NCBI RefSeq assembly: GCF_002307355.1
Contig: NZ_CP017481.1
Span: 1,426,001-1,490,000, forward strand
Source of the DNA: Pectobacterium polaris
GTDB taxonomy: Bacteria > Pseudomonadota > Gammaproteobacteria > Enterobacterales > Enterobacteriaceae
DNA length: 64,000 nt
Direction of reading: 5' to 3'
How positions within the stretch are numbered: the first letter of the stretch is position 1; each line of letters starts with the position of its first letter. The translations under genes were made by a program, and so were the position numbers. The notes beneath the pieces were generated by a model. It saw nothing but the letters and a program-made list of their open reading frames with translations. It was not told the DNA's origin and made no database searches. Of the stretch, positions 24,030-35,232 are shown one piece after another.

Positions 24030-24169
24030 CCAAAAAAGATGTGTGTTACGTGAAGTGCTCACACAGATTGTCTGATGAAAATACTGAGCAAGCGCACCTG
24101 TTGATGTCATGAGTGTAGACTCATGCTGACGCGAGCGTGCCGGGTTTATGACCTGGTGCGGATTTTTGT

Positions 24170-24245
24170 GTCCCCATCGTCTAGAGGCCTAGGACACTGC
24201 CCTTTCACGGCTGTAACAGGGGTTCGAATCCCCTTGGGGACGCCA
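24170..24245 (+). tRNA. gltT: tRNA-Glu (UUC)
   Basis: A 76-nt cloverleaf in the 16S-23S spacer runs from GTCCCCATCGTCTAG to GGGGACGCCA, with encoded CCA. The anticodon loop CTTTCAC places TTC at 24204-24206. The T-arm is AGGGGTTCGAATCCCCT. The gltT symbol is by analogy with spacer tRNA-Glu genes of E. coli rrn operons and could be a different gene number. Confidence 0.97.
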
Positions 24246-24316
24246 ATCCGATAATGAGTGAAAGACATTATCATGAATATCGTAAAGATGATTCTCTGGA
24301 GTCATGTTTACGATAT

Positions 24317-24328
24317 TGCTCTTTAACA
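24317..24328 (+). promoter_or_regulatory. boxA antitermination site, 16S-23S spacer
   Basis: TGCTCTTTAACA, the perfect boxA, precedes 23S as in other enterobacterial rrn operons. Confidence 0.85.
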
Positions 24329-24477
24329 ATCTGGAACAAGCTGAAAATTGAAACATGACAGCTGAACACACCTTGATACCTGCGGGTAGGAAGGGCGTGT
24401 CAGTGTGTCAATGAGTATCTCAAATAATCGCAGCGCGACAGTGACTTTGATTTATCAAAGACACCTTCGGGTTGTGA

Positions 24478-27386
<2,909 letters not shown>

Positions 27387-27504
27387 ACAACACCGAAGGT
27401 GTTTTGAGACGACTCAAAAAACAATACTCAGCTTGTTCAAAGATTGGTTCTGATGGTTGTGCGAGCGCGTAAGCAACGTATAACGGTTGGAATGAAACAG
27501 AATT

Positions 27505-27624
27505 TGCCTGGCGGCGATAGCGCGGTGGTCCCACCTGACCCCATGCCGAACTCAGAAGTGAAACGCCGTAGCGCCGATGGTAGTGTGGGGCTTCCCCATG
27601 TGAGAGTAGGGAACTGCCAGGCAT
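27505..27624 (+). rRNA. rrf: 5S ribosomal RNA
   Basis: A 120-nt gene from TGCCTGGCGGCGATAGCGCG to GAACTGCCAGGCAT. The two ends pair to form helix I. It is the last gene of the operon; no distal tRNA follows. Confidence 0.98.
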
Positions 27625-27636
27625 CAAACAAGTGGA

Positions 27637-27665
27637 AAGCCCCTGTCGAAAGACAGGGGCTTTTT
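27637..27665 (+). terminator. rrn operon terminator
   Basis: An 11-bp stem AAGCCCCTGTC / GACAGGGGCTT with a GAAA tetraloop, followed by TTTTTG, 12 bases after 5S. Confidence 0.95.
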
Positions 27666-27801
27666 GCTATGGGGAATTTTGGTGTTAGCTGCAATAGATT
27701 TGCTCACCGTTGTGCACTTATTTAGATGTATCAGGTAGATAGCCGTAGCAAATACGGGACATAGAGGCTGTTTTCGGATGCAGAAACTTCCCTACCTCAT
27801 T

Positions 27802-27834
27802 CAGCTCGCGTTAGTTATACGATAACGCGAGCTG
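27802..27834. terminator. strong hairpin downstream of aapP
   Basis: Perfect 12-bp arms CAGCTCGCGTTA and TAACGCGAGCTG with a 9-nt loop, about 70 bases beyond the aapP stop. No T-tract follows on either strand. It probably marks or protects the 3' end of the aap transcript; a repeat element is the alternative. Confidence 0.5.
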
Positions 27835-27902
27835 TAAGATCCATCATAATGGCGATGTTGGGGAAGGCCTGCGTAGGACACACGCAGGCAGGATGCTTCA
27901 GA

Positions 27903-28664
27903 TTAGTGCAGGATTTGTGAGAGAAATGCCTGAGTACGCTCTGAACGAGGGCTGGAGAAGAAGATATCCGGTGGGGCTTGTTCTACGATCTCACCTTGAT
28001 CCATAAAGATCACCCGATCAGCGACGGTTCTCGCGAATCCCATTTCATGCGTGACGCAAAGCATCGTCATTCCATCCTGAGCCAGCCCAAGCATAGTATC
28101 TAGCACCTCTTTTACCATTTCAGGATCTAGTGCAGACGTCGGCTCGTCAAACAGCATAATCTTGGGCTTCATGCACAGTGAACGGGCGATGGCCACACGT
28201 TGTTGCTGGCCTCCAGATAGCTGCCCAGGAAATTTATGCGCATGTGCGGCAATACGCACGCGTTCCAGATAGTGCATTGCCAACTCTTCCGCTTCTTTTT
28301 TCGGCGTATGGCGTACCCAGGACGGTGCTAGTGTGCAGTTCTGCAACACAGTTAAGTGCGGGAAAAGATTGAAATGCTGAAAAACCATGCCGACTTCAGT
28401 ACGAATTTTTTCGATGTTGCGTAAATCATTATTCACTTCGATACCATCAACGACAATCCGCCCTGCCTGATGTTCTTCAAGATGATTAATACAGCGTATG
28501 GTGGTTGACTTCCCCGACCCGGAAGGGCCGCACAGTACAATTCGTTCCCCTTGCCTGACCTGCAGATTGATGTCTTTAAGCACATGAAATTGCCCGTACC
28601 ACTTATTCACATTCTCTAAGGTAATCATGTGATCGGTTGATTGAGTTGATGCAGTCTGATTCAT
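27903..28664 (-). CDS. aapP: general L-amino-acid ABC transporter, ATP-binding protein
   Basis: ABC ATPase of 253 aa: Walker [10 protein letters not shown], signature [14 protein letters not shown], Walker [15 protein letters not shown] and the switch histidine in VTHEMGFAR. From residue 13 ([21 protein letters not shown]) it follows E. coli YhdZ and rhizobial AapP. It energises import of polar and other L-amino acids through AapQ and AapM. Last gene of aapJQMP, eight bases after aapM. Confidence 0.93.
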   Translation of the reverse strand: MNQTASTQSTDHMITLENVNKWYGQFHVLKDINLQVRQGERIVLCGPSGSGKSTTIRCINHLEEHQAGRIVVDGIEVNNDLRNIEKIRTEVGMVFQHFNLFPHLTVLQNCTLAPSWVRHTPKKEAEELAMHYLERVRIAAHAHKFPGQLSGGQQQRVAIARSLCMKPKIMLFDEPTSALDPEMVKEVLDTMLGLAQDGMTMLCVTHEMGFARTVADRVIFMDQGEIVEQAPPDIFFSSPRSERTQAFLSQILH

Positions 28665-28672
28665 GGATGGCC

Positions 28673-29767
28673 TCAGTGTGACTTGTGTCCGGTGTTAAAA
28701 CGATTTTCCAGATGTTGGCTATAGCGCGACATGCTGAAACAGAAAATCCAATAGACCATTGCGGCAAAGACATAGCCCTCCGTCGACATGCCCAGCCAGG
28801 TGGGGTCGACCGTTGCCTGTTGGATACTGCTGAAGAGATCGAAAAGGCCGATGATGATCACCAGACTGGTGTCTTTAAAGAGAGAAATAATGGTATTCAC
28901 CAGACCTGGGATAACCATTTTTAGCGCTTGCGGGAGGATGACCAGCCCTTGCATGCGCCAATAGCCTAAGCCCAGGGATTCAGCGGCTTCATACTGTCCT
29001 TTCGGCAGTGCCTGCAAGCCACCGCGAACCACCTCGGCGACATAAGCGGACTGGAATAAAATAACGCCGACTAATGCCCTCAGCAGTTTATCGATCGTGG
29101 TGCCTTCCGTTAAAAATAGCGGCAGCATCACGGATGACATAAAAAGTACGGTGATTAACGGTACACCACGCCAGAACTCGATGAACACGACGGAAAGCAT
29201 ACGGACAATTGGCAGCGTGGAACGGCGACCTAATGCGAGCAAGATACCAAGTGGTAGTGCACCCGCGATACCCACTGCAGCGATGATCAGCGTCAGCGTT
29301 AGGCCGCCCCATTGATAGGTTTCTACTCTACTTAGCCCGCCAAAGCCGCCGTAAAGTAACCACCAGGCGATAAGCGGATAAGTCACTGCCCAGACGGCAA
29401 GATAGCGTCCGCGATAGGGGATGTTTTTCAGGAACATCGGCAGAATGCTGAGTAACCCGATGGCGAGTGCGAAGTTGATGCGCCAGACTTCCGCCGCTGG
29501 ATACAACCCATACATGAAATGACCAAATCTGGCATGGATGAAGACCCAGCAGGCCCCATCACGCGTACAGTCATTGCGGGTTGTGCCGATCCAGTTCGCC
29601 TGAAAGATTGTCCAGTTGAGCAGCGGCGGTATGGCAATCCACAGTAGCCAGAGGCAAAACAGCGTTAACAGGCTATTGCCGATACTTGAGAAGAGATTAC
29701 GCCGTGCCCACTGCATCGCTTTGAACAGAGGGGACTGACGGCCTTGCGTATAATGGTTCATCGTCAT
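28673..29767 (-). CDS. aapM: general L-amino-acid ABC transporter permease
   Basis: Inner-membrane permease of 364 aa with a long N-terminal extension carrying extra membrane segments, as in AapM/YhdY. The EAA loop appears as [27 protein letters not shown], where it would contact AapP. The cytoplasmic gate region [15 protein letters not shown] follows. AAGGGGAC is well spaced for the ATG at 29767; an ATG two codons on (29761) is also possible. It begins nine bases after aapQ. Confidence 0.92.
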   Translation of the reverse strand: MTMNHYTQGRQSPLFKAMQWARRNLFSSIGNSLLTLFCLWLLWIAIPPLLNWTIFQANWIGTTRNDCTRDGACWVFIHARFGHFMYGLYPAAEVWRINFALAIGLLSILPMFLKNIPYRGRYLAVWAVTYPLIAWWLLYGGFGGLSRVETYQWGGLTLTLIIAAVGIAGALPLGILLALGRRSTLPIVRMLSVVFIEFWRGVPLITVLFMSSVMLPLFLTEGTTIDKLLRALVGVILFQSAYVAEVVRGGLQALPKGQYEAAESLGLGYWRMQGLVILPQALKMVIPGLVNTIISLFKDTSLVIIIGLFDLFSSIQQATVDPTWLGMSTEGYVFAAMVYWIFCFSMSRYSQHLENRFNTGHKSH

Positions 29768-29776
29768 GACGTCCCC

Positions 29777-30955
29777 TTAGCGTTCGACTAACGCAATTTT
29801 GCGGTTATACAGATTCATCAGTAGCGAGATCAGCAGGCTGATAATGAGGTAAACCGACATGGTAATGGCGATGGTTTCAATCGCCTGACCGGTCTGATTC
29901 AGCACGGTTCCTGCGAACAGCGACACCATATCGGGATAGCCAATGGCGGCAGCCAGCGACGAGTTCTTCACAATATTGAGGTATTGGCTGGTCAGTGGCG
30001 GAATGATGACGCGCAGAGCCTGTGGAAGGATCACTTTGCGTAGCGTAACGGGATTCGGTAAGCCGAGAGAACGCGCGGCTTCGTGTTGACCGTGGGAAAC
30101 CGATTGAATGCCTGAACGAATGATTTCGGCAATAAATGATGACGTGTAGACCGACAGAGCGACGGTTAACGCCGCCAGCTCAGGGATCAGCACCATGCCG
30201 CCGCGAAAGTTAAACCCCTTTAATTCCGGCATATTCCAATGAAAGGCGGGGCCGAAAATCAGGTGGCTGAGTGTGCACAGCACAAGTAACAAGCCTAACG
30301 TCAGCGGCCAGGTTTTGCGCGGTTGACCTGTTAAGGCGTGATAGCGCTGGTTACGTCGAAATACGCGCCATGTCACGACCGATACGATCAGCAGAGAAAG
30401 AAAAAATGCTGCGGCGCCCGGTCCCATTTCAGGGGATGGCAGATAAAAGCCTCGGTTGCTGAGGAAGGCGACATCAAACGCGCTGATTGACTGGCGTGGC
30501 CCCGGTAGATTCCGCAGTACGGCAAAATACCAAAAAAAGATCTGCAACAACGGCGGAATATTGCGGAATATCTCAATGTAAATGTTGGATATTTTTCGCA
30601 GTAGCCAGTTGTCAGACAGTCGTGCCAGGCCAACAGTGAAGCCGAGAATCGACGCCAACACGATACACAACGCCGAGACCAGCAGCGTGTTGAATAACCC
30701 AACAAGAAAAACGCGGGCGTAGGTGTCACCTTGTTGATAGTCAATCAGGTGCTGGACGATGCCAAAGCCGGCGCTTTTATTTAGAAAATCGAAGCCAGAG
30801 GTAATGCCCCTCTGTGCCAGATTGGTCACGGTGTTGTGCAACAGGTAGGTTGCGACAGCCAATACAGCGATAACAACGACAATTTGATACAGCCAGGCGC
30901 GCACCGCTGGATTAGTCAGTGATAAATCACCTTTTACGGTTGGGCGTTGTAGCAT
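29777..30955 (-). CDS. aapQ: general L-amino-acid ABC transporter permease
   Basis: Permease partner of AapM, 392 aa from the ATG at 30955 (MLQRPTVKGDLSLTNPAVRAW). That start is preferred over 30994 because it agrees with the 393-residue YhdX as recalled. The EAA loop is GQHEAARSLGLPNPVTLRKVILPQALR. About eight hydrophobic segments are visible. A 66-bp gap containing a GC-rich hairpin separates it from aapJ. Confidence 0.92.
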   Translation of the reverse strand: MLQRPTVKGDLSLTNPAVRAWLYQIVVVIAVLAVATYLLHNTVTNLAQRGITSGFDFLNKSAGFGIVQHLIDYQQGDTYARVFLVGLFNTLLVSALCIVLASILGFTVGLARLSDNWLLRKISNIYIEIFRNIPPLLQIFFWYFAVLRNLPGPRQSISAFDVAFLSNRGFYLPSPEMGPGAAAFFLSLLIVSVVTWRVFRRNQRYHALTGQPRKTWPLTLGLLLVLCTLSHLIFGPAFHWNMPELKGFNFRGGMVLIPELAALTVALSVYTSSFIAEIIRSGIQSVSHGQHEAARSLGLPNPVTLRKVILPQALRVIIPPLTSQYLNIVKNSSLAAAIGYPDMVSLFAGTVLNQTGQAIETIAITMSVYLIISLLISLLMNLYNRKIALVER

Positions 30956-30983
30956 GCTTGAACCTCGAAACGGGGGTACTGAA

Positions 30984-31006
30984 GGGCGCAGCAATCCACT
31001 GCGCCC
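30984..31006 (-). promoter_or_regulatory. intercistronic hairpin between aapJ and aapQ
   Basis: GGGCGCAG and CTGCGCCC (8 bp, 7-nt loop) sit just after the aapJ stop. Hairpins here in binding-protein operons typically stabilise the upstream binding-protein mRNA or attenuate the permease genes, giving an excess of binding protein. That role is inferred from position. Confidence 0.6.
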
Positions 31007-31021
31007 GGGGTTTTCTGATAA

Positions 31022-32047
31022 TTAACGTACCGCTGGCGCGTACTGGAGACCGCCTTTGTTCCACAGTTCGTTCAGGCCACGCTTAATTTTCAACTCGCTG
31101 CCCATACCGACATTACGTTCAAAGATTTCGCCGTAGTTACCGACCTGTTTGATGATTTTGAATGCCCAATCATTCGGTAATTTGAGATCTTTGCCGTAGC
31201 TGCCTTCGTGACCCAGCAAGTGGGACATATCTGGCGTGGTAGGTTTTGCTGCCAGCTGATCGACGTTTTTCGAGGTTACACCCATCTCTTCAGCATTCAG
31301 CATGGCGAACAGTGTCCAGCGTACGATCGCGAACCACTCTTCATCACCACGGCGCACCACTGGGCCCAGCGGCTCTTTGGAAATCACTTCTGGCAGGACG
31401 ATGAATTCAGCAGGTTTGCTCAGCTTGATACGCAGTGCGTACAGCTGTGACTGGTCTGATGCCAGCGTATCGCAGCGGCCAGACTCCAGCGCTTTGGCGC
31501 TTTCATCAGAGCGGTCGAACGTGACGGGGGTGTACTGCATTTTATGGGTTTTGAAATAGTCAGCGACGTTCAGTTCGGTATCCGTACCCGCCTGAATGCA
31601 GACGGTTGCGCCGTCCAGCTCTTTTGCGCTGGTTAAGCCCGCTTTGTTGTGCGTCAGGAAGCCGATGCCGTCGTAGTAGGTCACGCCGGTAAAGAGCATG
31701 CCCATGCCGCTGTCACGGGAAGACGTCCAGGTGGTGTTACGTGATAGCACATCGACTTCGGCGGATTGCAGCGCAGTGAAGCGTTCTTTTGCCGTCAGCG
31801 GTGTGTATTTAACTTTATTGGCATCGCCGAATACGGCGGCGGCAAGGCCGCGGCATACATCGACATCAATACCGGAGTATTTTCCGCTGGCGTCCGCATA
31901 GGAAAAGCCGGGCAAGCCATCACTGATACCGCATTGCACAAATCCTTTCTTCTGAATGGCGTCCAGCGTTGCACCCGCATGGGCTTGATTGATTGCGGCA
32001 AAGAGTGACGCGCCAGCAACCAGAGTAGAAATCACTATTCTTTTCAT
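31022..32047 (-). CDS. aapJ: general L-amino-acid ABC transporter, periplasmic binding protein
   Basis: Type 2 periplasmic binding protein of 341 aa. The signal peptide is MKRIVISTLVAGASLFAA followed by INQAHA, with cleavage probable after AHA. The mature part starts GATLDAIQKKGFVQCGISDG and contains DVDVCRGLAAAVFGD and the paired-residue motif LSRNTTWTSSRDSGMG. A longer frame to 32176 is open. The ATG at 32047 is chosen because a TAGGA element lies seven bases upstream, the signal peptide begins there, and 341 aa equals YhdW. Confidence 0.94.
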   Translation of the reverse strand: MKRIVISTLVAGASLFAAINQAHAGATLDAIQKKGFVQCGISDGLPGFSYADASGKYSGIDVDVCRGLAAAVFGDANKVKYTPLTAKERFTALQSAEVDVLSRNTTWTSSRDSGMGMLFTGVTYYDGIGFLTHNKAGLTSAKELDGATVCIQAGTDTELNVADYFKTHKMQYTPVTFDRSDESAKALESGRCDTLASDQSQLYALRIKLSKPAEFIVLPEVISKEPLGPVVRRGDEEWFAIVRWTLFAMLNAEEMGVTSKNVDQLAAKPTTPDMSHLLGHEGSYGKDLKLPNDWAFKIIKQVGNYGEIFERNVGMGSELKIKRGLNELWNKGGLQYAPAVR

Positions 32048-32102
32048 AATCATCCTAGCGTCTAGAGTTATCTGCTGTTGTTGCAGTACACAGTTGTGTT
32101 GC

Positions 32103-32122
32103 GGTGCACAATGAGGTGCACC
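32103..32122. promoter_or_regulatory. inverted repeat in the aapJ leader, possible NtrC site
   Basis: GGTGCAC and GTGCACC flank a 6-nt spacer. The TGCAC/GTGCA halves resemble NtrC enhancers, which normally have a 7-nt spacer, so the match is one base short. It lies between the sigma-54 promoter and aapJ. Confidence 0.45.
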
Positions 32123-32159
32123 ATACCTGTCTGTCGGTATGCCGACGTGAGCAGAGCAA

Positions 32160-32175
32160 AGCAAATAAAATGCCA
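32160..32175 (-). promoter_or_regulatory. sigma-54 (RpoN) promoter of aapJQMP
   Basis: The minus strand reads TGGCATTTTATTTGCT. The invariant GG and GC doublets are exactly 12 positions apart and 7-8 of the defining bases (TGGCA, TTGC) match the -24/-12 consensus TGGCACGN4TTGCW. Predicted transcription starts about 100 bases before the aapJ ATG. It fits nitrogen (Ntr) control, known for aap/yhd-type amino-acid transporters. Confidence 0.75.
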
Positions 32176-32383
32176 ATTTTCTATTTGCTTGATAATGAAG
32201 ACGAAAAGGAATGCTTATTGATCTAAGTAGGTAATTCTAATTGGGTATGTGCGCACCGTGACAAATGCAAAGAGGCTGATGCGCCCTCTTTTAGTGCGTC
32301 GAAATGGAGATCGTGAGGCATCTCAGGTTTGCCAGCGATGGGATTGCCCGTTGAATAGGGAGAGGTCGGGAACGCGGTAATGT

Positions 32384-32413
32384 CATCAGCCCAGCGGATG
32401 GCGTGGGCTGATG
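32384..32413. terminator. hairpin after the amino-acid permease gene
   Basis: Arms CATCAGCCCA and TGGGCTGATG (10 bp, 10-nt loop) begin about 10 bases beyond the permease stop on the minus strand. There is no T-tract, so intrinsic termination is doubtful. The rest of 32176-32383 holds no supported gene. Confidence 0.5.
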
Positions 32414-32422
32414 CGGGAGGCA

Positions 32423-33088
32423 TTAGTGCGTGATGTGGCGCTGATAATACTTTTCGAGCTTTACCTGTAGCTGGCTTAGCACGGTACTAAACATCAGGTA
32501 AATCAGCGCAGCCTCGACGTACAGAATCAAGGGTTCATAGGTAACGGAAACGATGCGCTGAGCGGACAAGAACATCTCCGGCACGGTGATCACGGCGGCC
32601 AGCGACGTATCCTTGATTAAGGAAATAAACGTATTGGAGAGCGGTGGCAGCGAAACGAAAACGGACTGCGGGAAGATCACCCAGCGAATCGCCTGCTTGC
32701 CATTCATACCGAGAGAATAGGCGGCATTCCATTGGCCTTTCGGGACAGACAAGATGGCTCCGCGCACGATCTCCGAGCTATAGGCACCCACGCTGATGGT
32801 GAAGCCAATGAGTGCGGCAGGGAAGGCATCCAGAGTGATACCCGCGCTGGGTAGCCCATAAAAAATCAGGAAAAGCTGCACCAGCAATGGTGTGCCACGG
32901 ATAACCCAAACGTAGAAATCCCCCAGCCATTTCAGCGGCTTTGGGCCATAAAGGCGAACCAGCGCGGTGATAATGCCGAGAGTTAAGCCAAAGATGAAAG
33001 ACAGAATAGCCAGAGGGACGGTAAATTTAAGTCCCGCAGACAGCAGACTCCAGAAGGAGTCTGCCATGAGTTGTAGCCAAGGCGGCAT
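32423..33088 (-). CDS. amino-acid ABC transporter permease (His/Glu/cystine type)
   Basis: HisM/YecS-type permease of 221 aa with about five membrane segments. The N-terminal motif is RGTPLLVQLFLIFYGLP. The EAA loop is KGQWNAAYSLGMNGKQAIRWVIFPQS. The gate motif is LSNTFISLIKDTSLAAVITVPEMF. It resembles the L-cystine permease YecS (TcyL) in length and motifs. It lies 89 bases after the binding-protein gene, and the two probably form a transporter. No ATPase gene follows, unlike most such loci; the subunit must come from elsewhere. Substrate not determined. Confidence 0.88.
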   Translation of the reverse strand: MPPWLQLMADSFWSLLSAGLKFTVPLAILSFIFGLTLGIITALVRLYGPKPLKWLGDFYVWVIRGTPLLVQLFLIFYGLPSAGITLDAFPAALIGFTISVGAYSSEIVRGAILSVPKGQWNAAYSLGMNGKQAIRWVIFPQSVFVSLPPLSNTFISLIKDTSLAAVITVPEMFLSAQRIVSVTYEPLILYVEAALIYLMFSTVLSQLQVKLEKYYQRHITH

Positions 33089-33177
33089 GAAAACGAGCTC
33101 CGATAACGGTATGCGCTAATCACAGAGCGCGCTGATGACCATCATATTGAGGACAACGCGCTCTGATAACAGTGCGA

Positions 33178-33945
33178 TTATTGAGAAACATCCTCCCCGA
33201 AGTATCGCACAGATATCGTTTTATAGGTGCCGTCTGCTTTAATTTCATCCAGAGCTTTATTCAATGCTTCCACCAGTGGTTCCTGATTTTTACGCACCAG
33301 AATCGCGGAAGGCTCACCATCTTTTGAGGTCGCTGCGATCTTCACGTTGGCATCCGGTTTTTGCTTTTTGAAATCCAGGAATGACAGATTGTCGTTTAAC
33401 GTGGCGTCGGCACGGCCGCTGAGCACCAGATCCAGAGACTGGTTAAAACCGTCCGTCGGCACAATGTCCGCACCGTAGCTGGTGGCTTGCTTAGAGTAAT
33501 TACTGGTCAGGCTCTGGGCAGATTTTTTGCCTTTCAGATCGCTAAAATCTTTGATGGTGGTGTTATCGCCACGGACAACCAGCACCGCTTTGGAATCGAT
33601 ATAAGGCTTGGAGAAATCATACTTGGCCTGACGCTCTTTGGTTACGCCAACCTGATTGATGACCGCATCGTAGCGCTTGGCATCAATACCGGCGATTAAC
33701 CCGTCCCAACGTCCTTCAATAAACTCGGCTTTCACGCCGAGCTTTTCTGCCACCGCACGGCCAATATCCACATCGAAGCCAACCAGCTGGCCTGATTTAT
33801 CATGATAGGTATAAGGCGCGTAGGTGCCTTCCGTGCCGATCTTGATAACCCCTGCGGACTTGATGGCGCTAAGGTCATCTGCATGAGCGAATACGCTGGT
33901 AGCAAGCAGGGCGCTGGTCAGTAAAGCAAAACGTATTTTTTTCAT
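33178..33945 (-). CDS. amino-acid ABC transporter periplasmic binding protein
   Basis: A 255-aa type 2 periplasmic binding protein. The signal peptide MKKIRFALLTSALLATSVFA ends at AHA, and the mature part starts DDLSAIKSAGVIKIGTEGTYAP. Ligand-pocket hallmarks of the polar amino-acid family are present: GFDVDIGRAVAEKLG, WDGLIAGIDAKRYDAVINQV and YDFSKPY. It is closest in pattern to cystine- and glutamine-type binders. The upstream-extended frame (to 34014) is rejected because AGGA sits eight bases before the ATG at 33945 and the signal peptide begins there. Confidence 0.88.
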   Translation of the reverse strand: MKKIRFALLTSALLATSVFAHADDLSAIKSAGVIKIGTEGTYAPYTYHDKSGQLVGFDVDIGRAVAEKLGVKAEFIEGRWDGLIAGIDAKRYDAVINQVGVTKERQAKYDFSKPYIDSKAVLVVRGDNTTIKDFSDLKGKKSAQSLTSNYSKQATSYGADIVPTDGFNQSLDLVLSGRADATLNDNLSFLDFKKQKPDANVKIAATSKDGEPSAILVRKNQEPLVEALNKALDEIKADGTYKTISVRYFGEDVSQ

Positions 33946-34101
33946 TATGAATTCCTGTGAGTGGTGTGCAGTGATGCGCTTATAACTTTTGTTAATAAAG
34001 AATCTACGCGACAAAACATCTGTTTATAAATCACGTTGTGTGATGGTTTATATCAGAAGTGAATATAGTGGCTTTGCGTCGTTTTGGCGATGTTGCTCAC
34101 C

Positions 34102-34499
34102 TTACTGCGTGAACAGACTATCCGCTTCATTTGAGGTGTTTTGGGCCTGTAAAATGGAGGGGAGATTGCCCTCTATCCATAGGGCCAGCCCCTCGACAAG
34201 TTTGCTCACTTCTCTGCCCATTGGCGTTAACGAGTAATCGACATGCGGCGGGATAACGGGATGTGATACGCGCAAAACAAAACCGTCATGCTCCAGCGTT
34301 TGTAGCGTTTGCGCCAGCATCTTTTCGCTAACGCCGCCCACTGTTCGCCGTAGTTCACTGAATCGATAGGTTCGCTCACGCAGTGCCAACAGCACTAATA
34401 CCCCCAGCGGCTCGTCACATCGCGCAGAATGGTTCGTGATGGGCACGCTTCCGCCATAACGTCAGCGCAGGTAAAACATGGTGAGGATTCTGTCGTCAT
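34102..34499 (-). pseudogene. HxlR-family transcriptional regulator, frameshifted
   Basis: Winged-helix HxlR regulator split by one missing base. From the ATG at 34499 (AGGAG at 34506-34510) the frame encodes a cysteine-containing start, then ACPSRTILRDVTSRWG, and stops at 34397-34395. The second frame continues VLVLLALRERTYRFSELRRTV with VSEKMLAQTLQTLEHDGFV. Adding one G to the five-G run at 34401-34405 joins them into the family pattern (CPxRxxLxxxxxRW-xVLVLLAL). The 3' part alone could start at a GTG (34446), but would lack the first helix and conserved cysteine. Either a real null allele or a homopolymer sequencing error. Confidence 0.88.
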
Positions 34500-34528
34500 G
34501 TGTCTCTCCTGATTCAGTCATATAACAC

Positions 34529-34575
34529 TAACTTTTTGGTGCGTACTTGTAAAAAAGTTAACTACACCGTAATTA
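34529..34575 (+). promoter_or_regulatory. promoter with HxlR-type operator for the NTF2-like gene
   Basis: TTGTAA (34547-34552) and TAATTA (34570-34575) with a 17-bp spacer form a weak sigma-70 promoter. A perfect 9-bp inverted repeat, TAACTTTTT (34529-34537) and AAAAAGTTA (34552-34560), overlaps the -35, and GTACTTGTA lies inside it. HxlR regulators bind such palindromes between divergent genes, so this is the likely operator (inference). Confidence 0.6.
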
Positions 34576-34635
34576 TCCCCAATGTTATTTCCTGATACCA
34601 CCGATTCCCTACCACTAAATAGCAAGGTGATTTTT

Positions 34636-35148
34636 ATGATAAAGACGCTGTTCCTGACGGCAACACTGGGATTAAGCCTAACGATCGGCTCCGTATACGC
34701 TCAAACACCAACGTCTGTTTCCCGTAACCCTGAGGCGTTGTTTACCAGTCCAGACCCAGCACTAAACGCAAACAAGCAGGTGGTTTACCGTATCCTCCGC
34801 GAGCTGCTTGACGCAGGCCATTGGGAGAAAGCCGATGAGCTCCTGTCTGCTGAATACTTACAACATAACCCGAATGCACAGAGCGGCCGTGACGCGGTTG
34901 TTGATTACTTTACCAAGGTGCTCAAGGTTAAGCCTCAGCCGCTCCCTGAACGGCTAAATATGAAAATCATTGCCGTGGTAGCGGAAGGCGATCTGGTTAC
35001 GGTGCTTTATCCGCGCACCGTTCGTGACCCGAAAGCCGCAGGGGGTTCCTATACCACAACATGGTATGACACGTGGCGTATTAAAGACGGTAAAGCGGTA
35101 GAGCATTGGGATCCGGCGTTACTGGGAGAAGCCCCTGATTTACGTTGA
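34636..35148 (+). CDS. exported NTF2-like / SnoaL-fold protein
   Basis: A 170-aa protein with a Sec signal peptide (MIKTLFLTATLGLSLTIGSV, cleaved near YAQ). A SnoaL/NTF2-like domain follows: NKQVVYRILRELLDAGHWEKADELL, EYLQHNPNAQSGRDAVVDYF, and closing strands TWYDTWRIKDGKAVEHWDP. Such proteins are small-molecule binders or isomerases; the substrate is unknown. The ATG at 34636 has AAGGTGA upstream and starts the signal peptide; the open frame from 34582 is rejected. It is intact although both the divergent regulator and the following reductase are frameshifted. Confidence 0.82.
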   Translation: MIKTLFLTATLGLSLTIGSVYAQTPTSVSRNPEALFTSPDPALNANKQVVYRILRELLDAGHWEKADELLSAEYLQHNPNAQSGRDAVVDYFTKVLKVKPQPLPERLNMKIIAVVAEGDLVTVLYPRTVRDPKAAGGSYTTTWYDTWRIKDGKAVEHWDPALLGEAPDLR

Positions 35149-35232
35149 ATGAAAAGGCAGTCTTACGCAGTTTTTCTGTCGTGGGTATCGCGCAATCAAT
35201 CATCAATAGGCATCGACGAAGAGGTATTCAGT

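Noticed and set aside
32223..32423. 66-codon open frame upstream of aapJ
   Set aside because: Covers a hairpin and sequence with no start signal; translation lacks any recognisable pattern.
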